Positions 1-6,761 of a stretch of DNA of 12,275 nt are shown piece after piece; the first letter of the stretch is position 1, and every line of letters starts with the position of its first letter. A program made the translations under genes and the position numbers. Under the pieces are notes generated by a model. The model had not been told where the DNA came from. It did not search any database and saw only the letters and a program-made list of their open reading frames with translations. Origin of the DNA: JAGVSR01 sp046074825 (GTDB lineage Bacteria > Pseudomonadota > Alphaproteobacteria > Rhizobiales > Hyphomicrobiaceae); contig JBJTOZ010000088.1 in assembly GCA_046074825.1 (NCBI GenBank), forward strand, positions 1 to 12,275. Reading direction: 5' to 3'.

Positions 1-1633
1 AAAGGATGCTGATCTAATTAATAAGCATGAGGTTCAAGAGGTACGGCTACGTTCTGTTCTGACTTGTGAAACTGTCGGGGGTGTGTGCGCAAAGTGTTAT
101 GGGCGTGATCTTGCTCGGGGAACTCCAGTTAATATTGGGGAAGCTGTAGGTGTGATTGCAGCACAATCCATAGGAGAACCTGGCACCCAGCTCACCATGA
201 GAACTTTCCATATCGGTGGAGCCGCAAACGTTGTTGATCAGTCCTTTGTTGATTCAAATTTTAATGGAATTGTTAAAATAAAAAATAGATCCATTATGAA
301 GGATACCCAAGGTCGCATGATCGCAATGGCACGAACAATGTCCATTGTTATAACAGAGCAGTCAGGAAAAGAGCTTGCCTCGCATAAACTACCATATGGG
401 GCAAGAATTCATGTTGATGATGGGGATGAGGTTAAACGCGGAACCCGTCTTGCTCAATGGGATCCTTTTACACGTCCAATTTTAACTGAGGCTACTGGAA
501 TAGTGGACTTCGAAGACTTAATTGATGGCGCATCAGTTCGAGAACAAACTGATGAGGTTAAAGGAACAACAAACCGTGTTATCATTGATTGGCGTGCAAA
601 TCCAAGAGGCGCTGATCTAAAGCCCGCTATTGTCGTTAAGGATAGCAAAGGCAAACCTATTAAAGTTGCTAGAGGTGGTGACGCGAGATATCTGTTACCC
701 GTTGAAGCAGTTCTTTCAGTTGAACCTGGAACACAAGTAAAAGCTGGAGACGTTCTGGCTCGCATTCCTTTAGCATCTGCGAAGCAAAGTGATATTACCG
801 GAGGCCTTCCAAGAGTAGCTGAACTCTTTGAAGCACGTCGTCCAAAAGATAATGCTATCATAGCAGAAATATCTGGTACGATTGAATTTGGTAAAGATTA
901 CAAGAGTAAACAGAGGATTACCATTGCTCCTGACGAGGAGGGAGCAGAACCTGTAGAGTATCTTATCCCGCGAGGGAAAAACCTGTCAGTTCAACACGGA
1001 GACCATGTTGAAAGAGGGGATTTTATCTACGATGGAAATCCGGCCCCACATGATATTTTAGCTATTAAAGGCGTCGAAGAACTTGCAAAATTTCTCATAA
1101 ATGAAGTTCAAGATGTCTACCGCCTTCAAGGTGTTTTGATCAACGATAAACATATAGAAGTAATTGTTCGACAAATGCTGCAAAAAGTTGAAATTACTGA
1201 TCCGGGAGATACCGGGTTGATTAAAGGCGAACAAATTGATCGTATCGAGATGGACGAAATTAATGCTAAGGCAAAGCAATTTGAAAAAAGACCAGCCGTT
1301 GGTTCGCCTGTTCTTCTCGGTATAACTAAAGCCTCCCTTCAAACGCGTTCCTTTATTTCTGCTGCATCCTTCCAAGAAACAACTCGCGTTTTGACAGATG
1401 CAGCAGTAGTTTCGAAGTCTGATACCCTTGAGGGTTTAAAGGAGAATGTCATTGTGGGTCGTCTCATTCCAGCTGGGACAGGTGGTATGTTGCGTCGATT
1501 GCGGAGGGAGGCCACAAAGCGCGATGAGTTAATAGCAACGGAAAAGGCAAAATCTGGAATAGGAAGTACAATTCCATCCAATGCGGAAGAAGCGGGCGAA
1601 GCTATCCGTCGCAGAAGACGCGTCGGAGAATAA
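1..1633 (+). CDS. rpoC: DNA-directed RNA polymerase subunit beta' (3' part)
   Basis: This is the C-terminal 543 residues of the RNA polymerase beta' subunit; the start lies upstream of the window, and the first complete codon begins at base 2. Cysteines 22, 29 and 32 of the fragment (VLTC...GVCAKCYGRDLARG) are three of the four ligands of the second zinc site. Residues 46-73 (GEAVGVIAAQSIGEPG, then LTMRTFHIGG) form the bridge-helix/trigger-loop region. A long beta-rich insertion follows inside the trigger loop, as in E. coli SI3. The conserved end of the protein is intact: GGLPRVAELFEARRP near 267, NDKHIEVIVRQM, SAASFQETTRVL near 453, and RLIPAGTGG near 487, then a short Arg-rich tail. A GTG at 83 is an internal valine codon, not a start. 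The gene ends with TAA followed directly by a second in-frame TAA. Confidence 0.98.
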   Translation, partial: KDADLINKHEVQEVRLRSVLTCETVGGVCAKCYGRDLARGTPVNIGEAVGVIAAQSIGEPGTQLTMRTFHIGGAANVVDQSFVDSNFNGIVKIKNRSIMKDTQGRMIAMARTMSIVITEQSGKELASHKLPYGARIHVDDGDEVKRGTRLAQWDPFTRPILTEATGIVDFEDLIDGASVREQTDEVKGTTNRVIIDWRANPRGADLKPAIVVKDSKGKPIKVARGGDARYLLPVEAVLSVEPGTQVKAGDVLARIPLASAKQSDITGGLPRVAELFEARRPKDNAIIAEISGTIEFGKDYKSKQRITIAPDEEGAEPVEYLIPRGKNLSVQHGDHVERGDFIYDGNPAPHDILAIKGVEELAKFLINEVQDVYRLQGVLINDKHIEVIVRQMLQKVEITDPGDTGLIKGEQIDRIEMDEINAKAKQFEKRPAVGSPVLLGITKASLQTRSFISAASFQETTRVLTDAAVVSKSDTLEGLKENVIVGRLIPAGTGGMLRRLRREATKRDELIATEKAKSGIGSTIPSNAEEAGEAIRRRRRVGE

Positions 1634-1689
1634 TAATTAATCTCTATAATCATGCTCAAAAGATAGTATTTTAGCCAAAGTAATTTTGC

Positions 1690-1722
1690 AGAAACACTCT
1701 TGGATCGAGAATTTCTTTAATT
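1690..1722 (+). terminator. possible weak rho-independent terminator after rpoC
   Basis: AGAAA (1690-1694) pairs with TTTCT (1712-1716), and inside it CTC (1697-1699) pairs with GAG (1707-1709). The two stems are separated by a symmetric CA/AA internal loop, and the apical loop is TTGGATC. The T-rich run TTTAATT follows. The stem has few G-C pairs, so termination would be inefficient; partial readthrough from rpoC into the str genes is quite possible. Folding is by eye only. Confidence 0.3.
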
Positions 1723-1767
1723 ATTAAGCTGTTTGGCAAAAAAAGGGCTTGCTTCGCTTACAAATAG

Positions 1768-1796
1768 TTGACCAGTGTAGCGGGTCTGTATATAGA
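1768..1796 (+). promoter_or_regulatory. sigma70-type promoter for the str operon (P1)
   Basis: TTGACC (1768-1773, 5 of 6 matches to the -35 consensus) is separated by exactly 17 bases from TATAGA (1791-1796, 4 of 6 matches to the -10 consensus). Transcription would start near 1803, leaving a leader of about 230 bases before rpsL. It is the best-spaced promoter candidate in the window and sits just after the rpoC terminator-like hairpin, where a str promoter is expected. Activity is inferred. Confidence 0.5.
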
Positions 1797-1803
1797 CAGC
1801 TCA

Positions 1804-1868
1804 CTCACACGATAGATCGTAGGATGAGATTTAATTTACTGGCCTTATTCTCCCCTAAACACTATCGT
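1804..1868 (+). repeat. overlapping inverted repeats in the str leader
   Basis: ACGAT (1809-1813) is complementary to ATCGT (1816-1820), flanked by CTCA (1804-1807) and TGAG (1825-1828), giving a local hairpin just after the predicted P1 start. The same segment, ACGATAG (1809-1815), is also perfectly complementary to CTATCGT (1862-1868), about 46 bases downstream. The two pairings exclude each other. This could be an RNA switch in the leader, but stems of this size also arise by chance. Confidence 0.3.
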
Positions 1869-1882
1869 CAAAAGTTAAGAAA

Positions 1883-1911
1883 ATGAAAATTCGGACCAAG
1901 ATCTTTATAAT
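1883..1911 (+). promoter_or_regulatory. second promoter candidate upstream of rpsL (P2)
   Basis: ATGAAA (1883-1888, 4 of 6 matches) is followed after 17 bases by a perfect TATAAT (1906-1911). Transcription would start near 1918, about 115 bases before rpsL. In AT-rich DNA a TATAAT is easily found by chance, so this ranks below P1. The inverted repeat at 1913-1931 lies at its predicted start. Confidence 0.35.
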
Positions 1912-1912
1912 T

Positions 1913-1931
1913 CCTATTTGAAGTGAATAGG
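1913..1931 (+). repeat. perfect 6-bp inverted repeat in the str leader
   Basis: CCTATT (1913-1918) and AATAGG (1926-1931) are perfect complements around a 7-base spacer. It could form an RNA hairpin in the leader or be a protein binding site overlapping the predicted P2 start. A small AGAG/CTCT hairpin follows at 1935-1945. No run of T follows, so it does not look like a terminator. Confidence 0.35.
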
Positions 1932-2032
1932 TGTAGAGATCCTCTGGATATTTCATTCATGGAAGTGTTAACTCGCTTACATGAATAACTCATATATAAT
2001 TGTTATTGCATTGTTCATATGGACGAAATGGT

Positions 2033-2404
2033 ATGCCGACAATACAACAGTTGATCCGGAAACCCCGGCATCCAAAGACTTTCCGCGAAAAATCGCGCCA
2101 CATGGAGCATTGCCCTCAAAAAAGGGGTGTGTGTACCCGCGTTTATACGACTACTCCCAAAAAGCCAAATTCTGCATTAAGAAAAGTTGCCAAAGTTCGC
2201 CTTACAAATGGATTTGAAATTATTGGCTATATTCCTGGCGAAGGGCACAATCTTCAGGAACACTCAGTTGTATTAATAAGGGGAGGAAGAGTTAAGGATC
2301 TTCCCGGTGTCCGCTATCACATTCTGCGAGGTGTGCTTGATACACAGGGAGTGTCTGCTCGACGCCAGCGCCGATCAAAATACGGCGCTAAGCGCCCCAA
2401 ATAG
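2033..2404 (+). CDS. rpsL: 30S ribosomal protein S12
   Basis: S12, 123 residues, lies at the decoding centre and helps set translational accuracy. The core is textbook: CPQKRGVCTRVYTTTPKKPNS (27-47), then GEGHNLQEHSVVLIRGGRVK and DLPGVRYH to residue 96, ending SKYGAKRPK. Lysines 43 and 88, classical sites of streptomycin-resistance mutations, are unchanged, and Asp89, the methylthiolation site in E. coli, is present. The start at 2033 gives the family N-terminus MPTIQQLIRKPR; a longer in-frame opening back to a TTG at 2000 would add eleven unrelated residues. The ribosome site is weak (GGA at 2021-2023). Residues 21-26 are SRHMEH where relatives have roughly VPALEA, an unusual change in a conserved loop. 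First gene of the str operon. Confidence 0.97.
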   Translation: MPTIQQLIRKPRHPKTFREKSRHMEHCPQKRGVCTRVYTTTPKKPNSALRKVAKVRLTNGFEIIGYIPGEGHNLQEHSVVLIRGGRVKDLPGVRYHILRGVLDTQGVSARRQRRSKYGAKRPK

Positions 2405-2419
2405 GAGGTTCAATCAGAC

Positions 2420-2890
2420 ATGTCTCGTAGACACGCAGCCGAAAAACGTGAAGTTAATCCTGATCCAAAATATTCAGATCTCGTTCTTAGCAAATTTATG
2501 AATGCTGTTATGAAACAGGGCAAAAAATCCGTAGCTGAAAGTATCGTATATGGAGCTCTTGAGCGTATAGAAACTAAAGCAAAGGCTGAACCTTTGGTCA
2601 CTTTTCATAAAGCTTTAGAAAATGTCATGCCAGCCGTCGAAGTTCGATCTCGACGCGTTGGGGGGGCAACCTATCAGGTTCCCGTCGAAGTACGAAATGA
2701 TCGACGCCAAGCCTTAGCTATACGTTGGATTATTTCCGCAGCCCGCGGACGTAATGAAAACACAATGGTTGATCGGCTTTCTGCTGAGCTTCTTGATGCA
2801 GCATCTAATAAAGGAGCCGCAGTTAAAAAGCGCGAGGATACACATAAAATGGCTGATGCAAATCGTGCATTTTCTCATTACCGTTGGTAG
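2420..2890 (+). CDS. rpsG: 30S ribosomal protein S7
   Basis: S7, 156 residues, the usual length. It binds the 3' major domain of 16S rRNA and nucleates assembly of the 30S head. Recognisable blocks are MSRRHAAEKR at the start, NPDPKYSDLVLSKFMNAVM (14-32), the strongly conserved VMPAVEVRSRRVGGATYQVP with VEVRNDRRQALAIRW, and KREDTHKMADANRAFSHYRW at the end. A strong AGGAGG (2403-2408) overlaps the rpsL stop codon and lies 11 bases before the ATG. Only 15 bases separate it from rpsL, so the long intercistronic S7 target that controls the E. coli str operon has no room here. Confidence 0.98.
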   Translation: MSRRHAAEKREVNPDPKYSDLVLSKFMNAVMKQGKKSVAESIVYGALERIETKAKAEPLVTFHKALENVMPAVEVRSRRVGGATYQVPVEVRNDRRQALAIRWIISAARGRNENTMVDRLSAELLDAASNKGAAVKKREDTHKMADANRAFSHYRW

Positions 2891-2932
2891 TCTGATGATT
2901 TCCACTTTTTATAAATTTGAGGCTCTTTAGAA

Positions 2933-5023
2933 ATGCCACGTCAGTATAATATCGAAGATTATCGTAATTTTGGTATCATGGCACATATTGATGCTGGAAA
3001 GACGACTACTACCGAAAGAATTCTATACTACACGGGCAAAACATACAAAATTGGCGAAGTTCATGAAGGCGCTGCCACAATGGACTTTATGGAGCAAGAA
3101 GCAGAAAGAGGCATAACAATAACTTCTGCAGCAACAACCTGCTTCTGGCTCGGTCGTGATGGTAAAAAAAGAAGATTAAATATTATTGATACACCAGGGC
3201 ACGTCGATTTTACAATTGAGGTCGAGCGTTCATTGCGAGTGTTAGATGGAGCTGTATGCGTATTGGATTCCAACCAGGGTGTAGAGCCTCAAACTGAAAC
3301 TGTTTGGCGCCAAGGGGACAAATACGGTGTTCCTCGCATTATTTTCTCAAATAAAATGGATAAAACAGGCGCAGATTTTTACATGTGTCTTGACGACATT
3401 AAAGAAAAATTAGGTGCGCGAGCAGTTCCGCTCCAAATACCAATTGGAGCTGAGGCCGATTTTAAAGGTGTTGTTGATCTCATAAAAATGAAGTCCATCA
3501 CATGGGATGGTGACGGTAAAGATGCAAAATTAGTCGAGGGGGACATCCCACCTCAACTTTCTCAGAAGGCGTCAGAATTCCGTGCGGCAATGATAGAAGC
3601 TGCTGTTGAGATGGATGATGCAGTTATGGAAAGTTATCTTGAGGGTAAAGAGCCTGACGAACCAACTTTGCGAAAACTCATTAGAAAGGCTACAATTACT
3701 AGAGCCTTCTATCCAATGCTTTGTGGATCAGCATTCAAGAATAAGGGGGTTCAAACACTCCTTGATGCTGTGGTAGATTATTTGCCATCTCCCCTCGATA
3801 GAGAAGCTTATAAAGGTATTGACCCAAAGACTAATGCAGATGCATTGCGTCGTCCTAGTGACGAAGATCCTCTTGCGATGATAGCTTTTAAAATTATGAG
3901 CTTTGAACATGTCGGATCCATTACTTTTTGCAGAATTTATTCAGGTAAATTAGAGCAAGGAATGGCTCTGTCCAATACATCACGAGATAAAAAAGAGAGA
4001 GCCGGACGCATGTATCTTATGCACGCAGCAGAGCGTGAAGAAATTAAAGAGGCCTATGCAGGTGATATTGTAGCTTTGCAAGGGATGAAGGATGTTCGTA
4101 CTGGAGAAACTCTCTGCGATCCAAGCAAACCTGTTATTCTTGAAAAAATGGAATTTCCTGAGCCAGTTATCAATCTCAAAATTGAACCCAGGACAAAGGC
4201 TGATCAGGAAAAAATGGCCATTGCACTCAATACAATGGCAATAGAAGATCCCTCTTTTCGTGTTTCAGTTGACTCAGAGTCTGGAGAAACAATCTTAAAA
4301 GGAATGGGGGAATTACATCTTGACATCAAAGTTGATATTCTCAAGCGCACTTATGGTGTTGAGGCAAATGTGGGTCAACCACAGGTTGCTTATCGAGAAA
4401 CACTCGGTCGTCCCACTGAAATTGATTACACGCACAAGAAACAGTCTGGCGGTTCAGGACAATTTGCACGCGTTAAATTGCGTCTTGAACCAAATGATAT
4501 TGGGAAAGGTAACGAATTCGAAAACGAGGTTGTTGGAGGTTCTATACCCAAAGAATATATTCCTGGGGTAGAAAAGGGGATCAATTCAGTATGGGAAAAT
4601 GGGGTTTTGATTGGTTTTCCCATTGTTGATACTAAGGTTACGGTATTTGATGGCGCTTTTCATGAGGTTGACTCTTCAGCTATTGCCTTTGAAATTGCTG
4701 CTCGCGCAGCGATGAAAGAAGGCTGCGATAAAGCAGGTATAAAAATACTTGAGCCAATTATGGATGTTGAGGTTGTTACCCCTGGAGATTTTGTTGGAGG
4801 TATCATTGGAGACATCAATGGTCGACGTGGACAGATTCGTGATCAACAAATGCGAGGCAATGCCACTGTAATTAGGGCATATGTGCCATTAGCAAATATG
4901 TTTGGATATGTGAGCCAGTTGCGATCTATGTCGACGGGACGGGCATCTTACACTATGCAATTTGCTCATTATGCTGATGTACCCCGCAATGTTGCTGAGG
5001 AGGTTAAAGCGAAATATGCATAG
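2933..5023 (+). CDS. fusA: elongation factor G
   Basis: EF-G, 696 residues, the GTPase that drives mRNA-tRNA translocation and, with RRF, ribosome recycling. G-domain motifs are complete: AHIDAGKT (17-24), the switch I motif RGITI (59-63), DTPGH (86-90) and NKMD (140-143). Domain II contains FCRIYSGKLEQG. Domain III contains GMGELHLDIKVDILKR. Domain IV has YTHKKQSGGSGQFARVKLRL, and domain V has EPIMDVEVVTPGDFVGGIIG and RSMSTGRASYTMQF. There is no sign of the split or truncated EF-G2 type. The ATG at 2933 is preceded by GAGG (2919-2922). Third gene of the str operon, 42 bases after rpsG. Its intact switch I contrasts with the altered one in the downstream EF-Tu. Confidence 0.98.
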   Translation: MPRQYNIEDYRNFGIMAHIDAGKTTTTERILYYTGKTYKIGEVHEGAATMDFMEQEAERGITITSAATTCFWLGRDGKKRRLNIIDTPGHVDFTIEVERSLRVLDGAVCVLDSNQGVEPQTETVWRQGDKYGVPRIIFSNKMDKTGADFYMCLDDIKEKLGARAVPLQIPIGAEADFKGVVDLIKMKSITWDGDGKDAKLVEGDIPPQLSQKASEFRAAMIEAAVEMDDAVMESYLEGKEPDEPTLRKLIRKATITRAFYPMLCGSAFKNKGVQTLLDAVVDYLPSPLDREAYKGIDPKTNADALRRPSDEDPLAMIAFKIMSFEHVGSITFCRIYSGKLEQGMALSNTSRDKKERAGRMYLMHAAEREEIKEAYAGDIVALQGMKDVRTGETLCDPSKPVILEKMEFPEPVINLKIEPRTKADQEKMAIALNTMAIEDPSFRVSVDSESGETILKGMGELHLDIKVDILKRTYGVEANVGQPQVAYRETLGRPTEIDYTHKKQSGGSGQFARVKLRLEPNDIGKGNEFENEVVGGSIPKEYIPGVEKGINSVWENGVLIGFPIVDTKVTVFDGAFHEVDSSAIAFEIAARAAMKEGCDKAGIKILEPIMDVEVVTPGDFVGGIIGDINGRRGQIRDQQMRGNATVIRAYVPLANMFGYVSQLRSMSTGRASYTMQFAHYADVPRNVAEEVKAKYA

Positions 5024-5024
5024 A

Positions 5025-5037
5025 TCATCCAGGATGA
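5025..5037. repeat. short palindrome after fusA
   Basis: TCATCC and GGATGA are perfect complements around a single A, immediately after the fusA stop codon. As RNA it would close with a loop of about five bases and four pairs. No run of T follows, so it is not a convincing terminator; it may be an mRNA 3'-end structure or chance. Confidence 0.25.
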
Positions 5038-5043
5038 ATGAAT

Positions 5044-5072
5044 TCGTGAGCCAGTTCTAATTCTTTTATATT
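5044..5072 (+). promoter_or_regulatory. weak promoter candidate for tuf
   Basis: TATATT (5067-5072) matches the -10 consensus at 5 of 6 positions. The hexamer 17 bases upstream, TCGTGA (5044-5049), matches -35 at only 3 of 6. The 93-base AT-rich gap between fusA and tuf would allow separate tuf expression, which is common because EF-Tu is needed in large excess over EF-G, but the sequence support is thin. Confidence 0.22.
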
Positions 5073-5116
5073 GTTTTGCAATTAAAATTCTTAAAAACTA
5101 AAAAGGAGAGCCGATT

Positions 5117-6325
5117 ATGGCGAAGGCAAAATTTGAACGTACAAAGCCCCATTGCAATGTAGGCACCATCGGTCACGTGGATCATGGAAAGACAACATTG
5201 ACGGCCGCTTTAACAAAAGTTTCTGCGGATAGAGGTTGGACACAGCATGCTATTGCATACGATGAAGTGGCTAAAGCCTCTGAAAGCCAAGGACGTCGTG
5301 ATCCTACAAAAATTTTGACTATTGCAACATCCCATGTGGAGTATGCGACTCCAAATCGGCATTATGCGCACGTCGATTGTCCAGGTCATGCTGACTATGT
5401 AAAAAATATGATTACTGGCGCAGCACAGATGGATGGTGCAATTTTAGTAGTTTCTGCTGTCGATGGACCCATGCCTCAAACTCGTGAGCACATTCTTCTT
5501 GCTCGCCAAGTTGGCGTTCCTAAAATTGTAGTCTTCTTGAACAAGTGCGACGTTGTAGAAGATGCAGAGCTTTTGGATCTTGTTGAGATGGAAGTTCGTG
5601 AACTTTTATCTAAGTATCAATTCCCAGGTGATGAAACTCCCATTATTCGCGGTGCAGCTATCAAGGCCCTGAATGGTGAAAAAGGCCCGCTTGCAGATGA
5701 AGCTATCATAAAACTCTACGAGGCGCTTGATAGCTATATTCCCTTACCAGAGCGTCCTAAAGATCAACCATTTTTGATGCCTATTGAAGACGTTTTCTCC
5801 ATTTCAGGTCGTGGAACCGTTGTAACTGGTCGTATTGAGCGCGGCATCATTAAGGTAGGTGAAGAAGTAGAAATTGTTGGTTTACGAGACACTGTTAAAT
5901 CCGTTGTAACAGGCGTTGAGATGTTTCGTAAACTTTTAGATCAGGGTGAAGCAGGGGATAATGTAGGATGTTTGCTTCGTGGTATCGATAAAGAAGGTGT
6001 TGAAAGAGGGCAGGTCCTTTGCAAGCCTGGTTCTGTGAAGCCACACAAAAAATTTAAAGCTGAAGCCTACATTTTAACAAAAGATGAGGGTGGCCGACAT
6101 ACTCCATTTTTTACAAATTATAGACCCCAGTTTTATTTTAGAACAACCGACGTTACCGGAGTTGTGACACTTCCTTCTGGAACAGAAATGGTAATGCCTG
6201 GCGACAACGTTTCAATGGATGTTGAGTTGGTCTCCCCCATTGCAATGGAGGAAAAAGTTCGTTTTGCTATTCGTGAAGGAGGAAGAACAGTTGGCGCTGG
6301 TGTGGTTACTAAAATTATTGAGTAG
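5117..6325 (+). CDS. tuf: elongation factor Tu with divergent switch I
   Basis: EF-Tu, 402 residues, several longer than the usual 391-396, delivers aminoacyl-tRNA to the ribosomal A site. Conserved parts: GHVDHGKT (19-26), DCPGHADY (87-94) with the catalytic His91, NKCD (142-145), PIEDVFSISGRGTVVTGRIE (222-241) in domain 2, and HTPFFTNYRPQFYFRTTDVTG (328-348) in domain 3. The exception is residues 36-69, spanning switch I. Relatives have roughly FDQIDNAPEEKARGITI; here it is YDEVAKASESQGRRDPTKIL then TI. This is about five residues longer, with one more inserted just upstream. The Mg-binding Thr appears retained as Thr68, but the Arg-Gly before it and the upstream switch I Asp are gone. The G5 motif SAL reads AAI. 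A clear AGGAG (5104-5108) precedes the ATG. The gene is intact, so a working but altered EF-Tu is the simplest reading. Confidence 0.95.
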   Translation: MAKAKFERTKPHCNVGTIGHVDHGKTTLTAALTKVSADRGWTQHAIAYDEVAKASESQGRRDPTKILTIATSHVEYATPNRHYAHVDCPGHADYVKNMITGAAQMDGAILVVSAVDGPMPQTREHILLARQVGVPKIVVFLNKCDVVEDAELLDLVEMEVRELLSKYQFPGDETPIIRGAAIKALNGEKGPLADEAIIKLYEALDSYIPLPERPKDQPFLMPIEDVFSISGRGTVVTGRIERGIIKVGEEVEIVGLRDTVKSVVTGVEMFRKLLDQGEAGDNVGCLLRGIDKEGVERGQVLCKPGSVKPHKKFKAEAYILTKDEGGRHTPFFTNYRPQFYFRTTDVTGVVTLPSGTEMVMPGDNVSMDVELVSPIAMEEKVRFAIREGGRTVGAGVVTKIIE

Positions 6326-6335
6326 ATATATGAAA

Positions 6336-6362
6336 TTGATATCAAATCTTTTAAATTATACT
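6336..6362 (+). promoter_or_regulatory. promoter candidate for the S10 operon
   Basis: TTGATA (6336-6341, 5 of 6 matches to -35) is followed after 15 bases by TATACT (6357-6362, 5 of 6 matches to -10). The spacing is two bases short of ideal. The -35 lies within the palindrome TTGATATCAA (6336-6345). Transcription would begin near 6369, only about 29 bases before rpsJ, leaving no room for an E. coli-type S10 leader. Confidence 0.35.
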
Positions 6363-6397
6363 CCTCAATGCCTCCTAATTAATAGAGAGCAGAGATA

Positions 6398-6706
6398 ATG
6401 AATACGCAAAATATTCGCATTCGCCTTAAAGCCTTTGATCATCGTATCCTTGATGCGTCAACGCGGGAAATTGTTAATACCGCCAAGCGTACGGGCGCTG
6501 AGGTTCGTGGACCCATTCCACTTCCAACGCGGATTGAGCGTTTCACTGTCAATCGTTCTCCTCACATAGATAAAAAAAGTAGAGAACAATTTGAGATGCG
6601 TACTCACAAAAGACTACTCGATATTGTCGACCCAACTCCTCAAACTGTTGACGCTCTTATGAAACTCGATCTTGCTGCGGGTGTGGATGTAGAAATTAAA
6701 CTTTAA
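6398..6706 (+). CDS. rpsJ: 30S ribosomal protein S10
   Basis: S10, 102 residues, the standard length, is a 30S head protein that also serves as NusE in transcription antitermination. Family signatures are RIRLKAFDHRILDASTREIV (7-26), the tRNA/rRNA-binding loop with GPIPLPTRIERFTVNRSPHI (38-57), KKSREQFEMRTHKRLLDI (59-76), and the C-terminal GVDVEIKL. The ribosome site is purine-rich but weak (GAGAGCAGAG just upstream). It sits 72 bases after tuf and opens the S10 operon. Confidence 0.98.
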   Translation: MNTQNIRIRLKAFDHRILDASTREIVNTAKRTGAEVRGPIPLPTRIERFTVNRSPHIDKKSREQFEMRTHKRLLDIVDPTPQTVDALMKLDLAAGVDVEIKL

Positions 6707-6761
6707 ATGGTTTCGGGTCTTAAACGACTTCTATATTATTAAGAAAGAAAGAGTACGGGCA

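Larger units (their letters stand above)
1634..2032. other. rpoC-rpsL intergenic region and str leader
   Basis: This is the only non-coding stretch longer than 300 bases. It is AT-rich and I find no credible coding sequence or tRNA in it. Reading 5' to 3' it holds: an imperfect stem GCT-c-AAAA/TTTT-AGC (1654-1675); a better terminator-like hairpin at 1690-1716; a sigma70-like promoter at 1768-1796; a cluster of inverted repeats at 1804-1868; a second promoter-like pair at 1883-1911; a perfect 6-bp inverted repeat at 1913-1931; a small AGAG/CTCT hairpin at 1935-1945; and a lone TATAAT at 1995-2000. The likely job is to end rpoBC transcription partly or fully and restart it for the str operon. 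Confidence 0.6.

Noticed and set aside
454..861. Minus-strand frame opposite rpoC, 135 codons
   Set aside because: It is antisense to a highly conserved part of RpoC and shows no family features or ribosome site.
1339..1659. Minus-strand frame covering the rpoC 3' end
   Set aside because: It arises from the complement of conserved rpoC codons, with no recognisable protein and no promoter.
1995..2000. Perfect TATAAT close to rpsL as a third promoter
   Set aside because: No acceptable -35 hexamer lies 15-19 bases upstream and there is no extended -10, so chance in AT-rich DNA is likelier.
2000..2032. Possible N-terminal extension of S12 from a TTG at 2000
   Set aside because: The added residues do not belong to the S12 family, while the ATG at 2033 gives the standard MPTIQQLIRKPR start.
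1981..2217. Overlapping + strand reading frame starting at ATG 1981, 78 codons
   Set aside because: Most of it lies inside rpsL in another frame, and its protein (ending ...YSQKAKFCIKKSC) resembles no family; it is a shadow of the conserved S12 codons.
5076..5104. TTGCAA-N17-TAAAAA as a tuf promoter
   Set aside because: The -10 would overlap the tuf ribosome binding site and place the transcript start at or past the AGGAG.
5258..5326. EF-Tu switch I change explained by a local pair of compensating frameshifts
   Set aside because: Reading the segment in the other two frames does not recover PEEKARGITI; one frame gives PLKAKDVVILQKF then a stop, the other stops at once. A plain frameshift error is not supported, although another assembly error is still possible.
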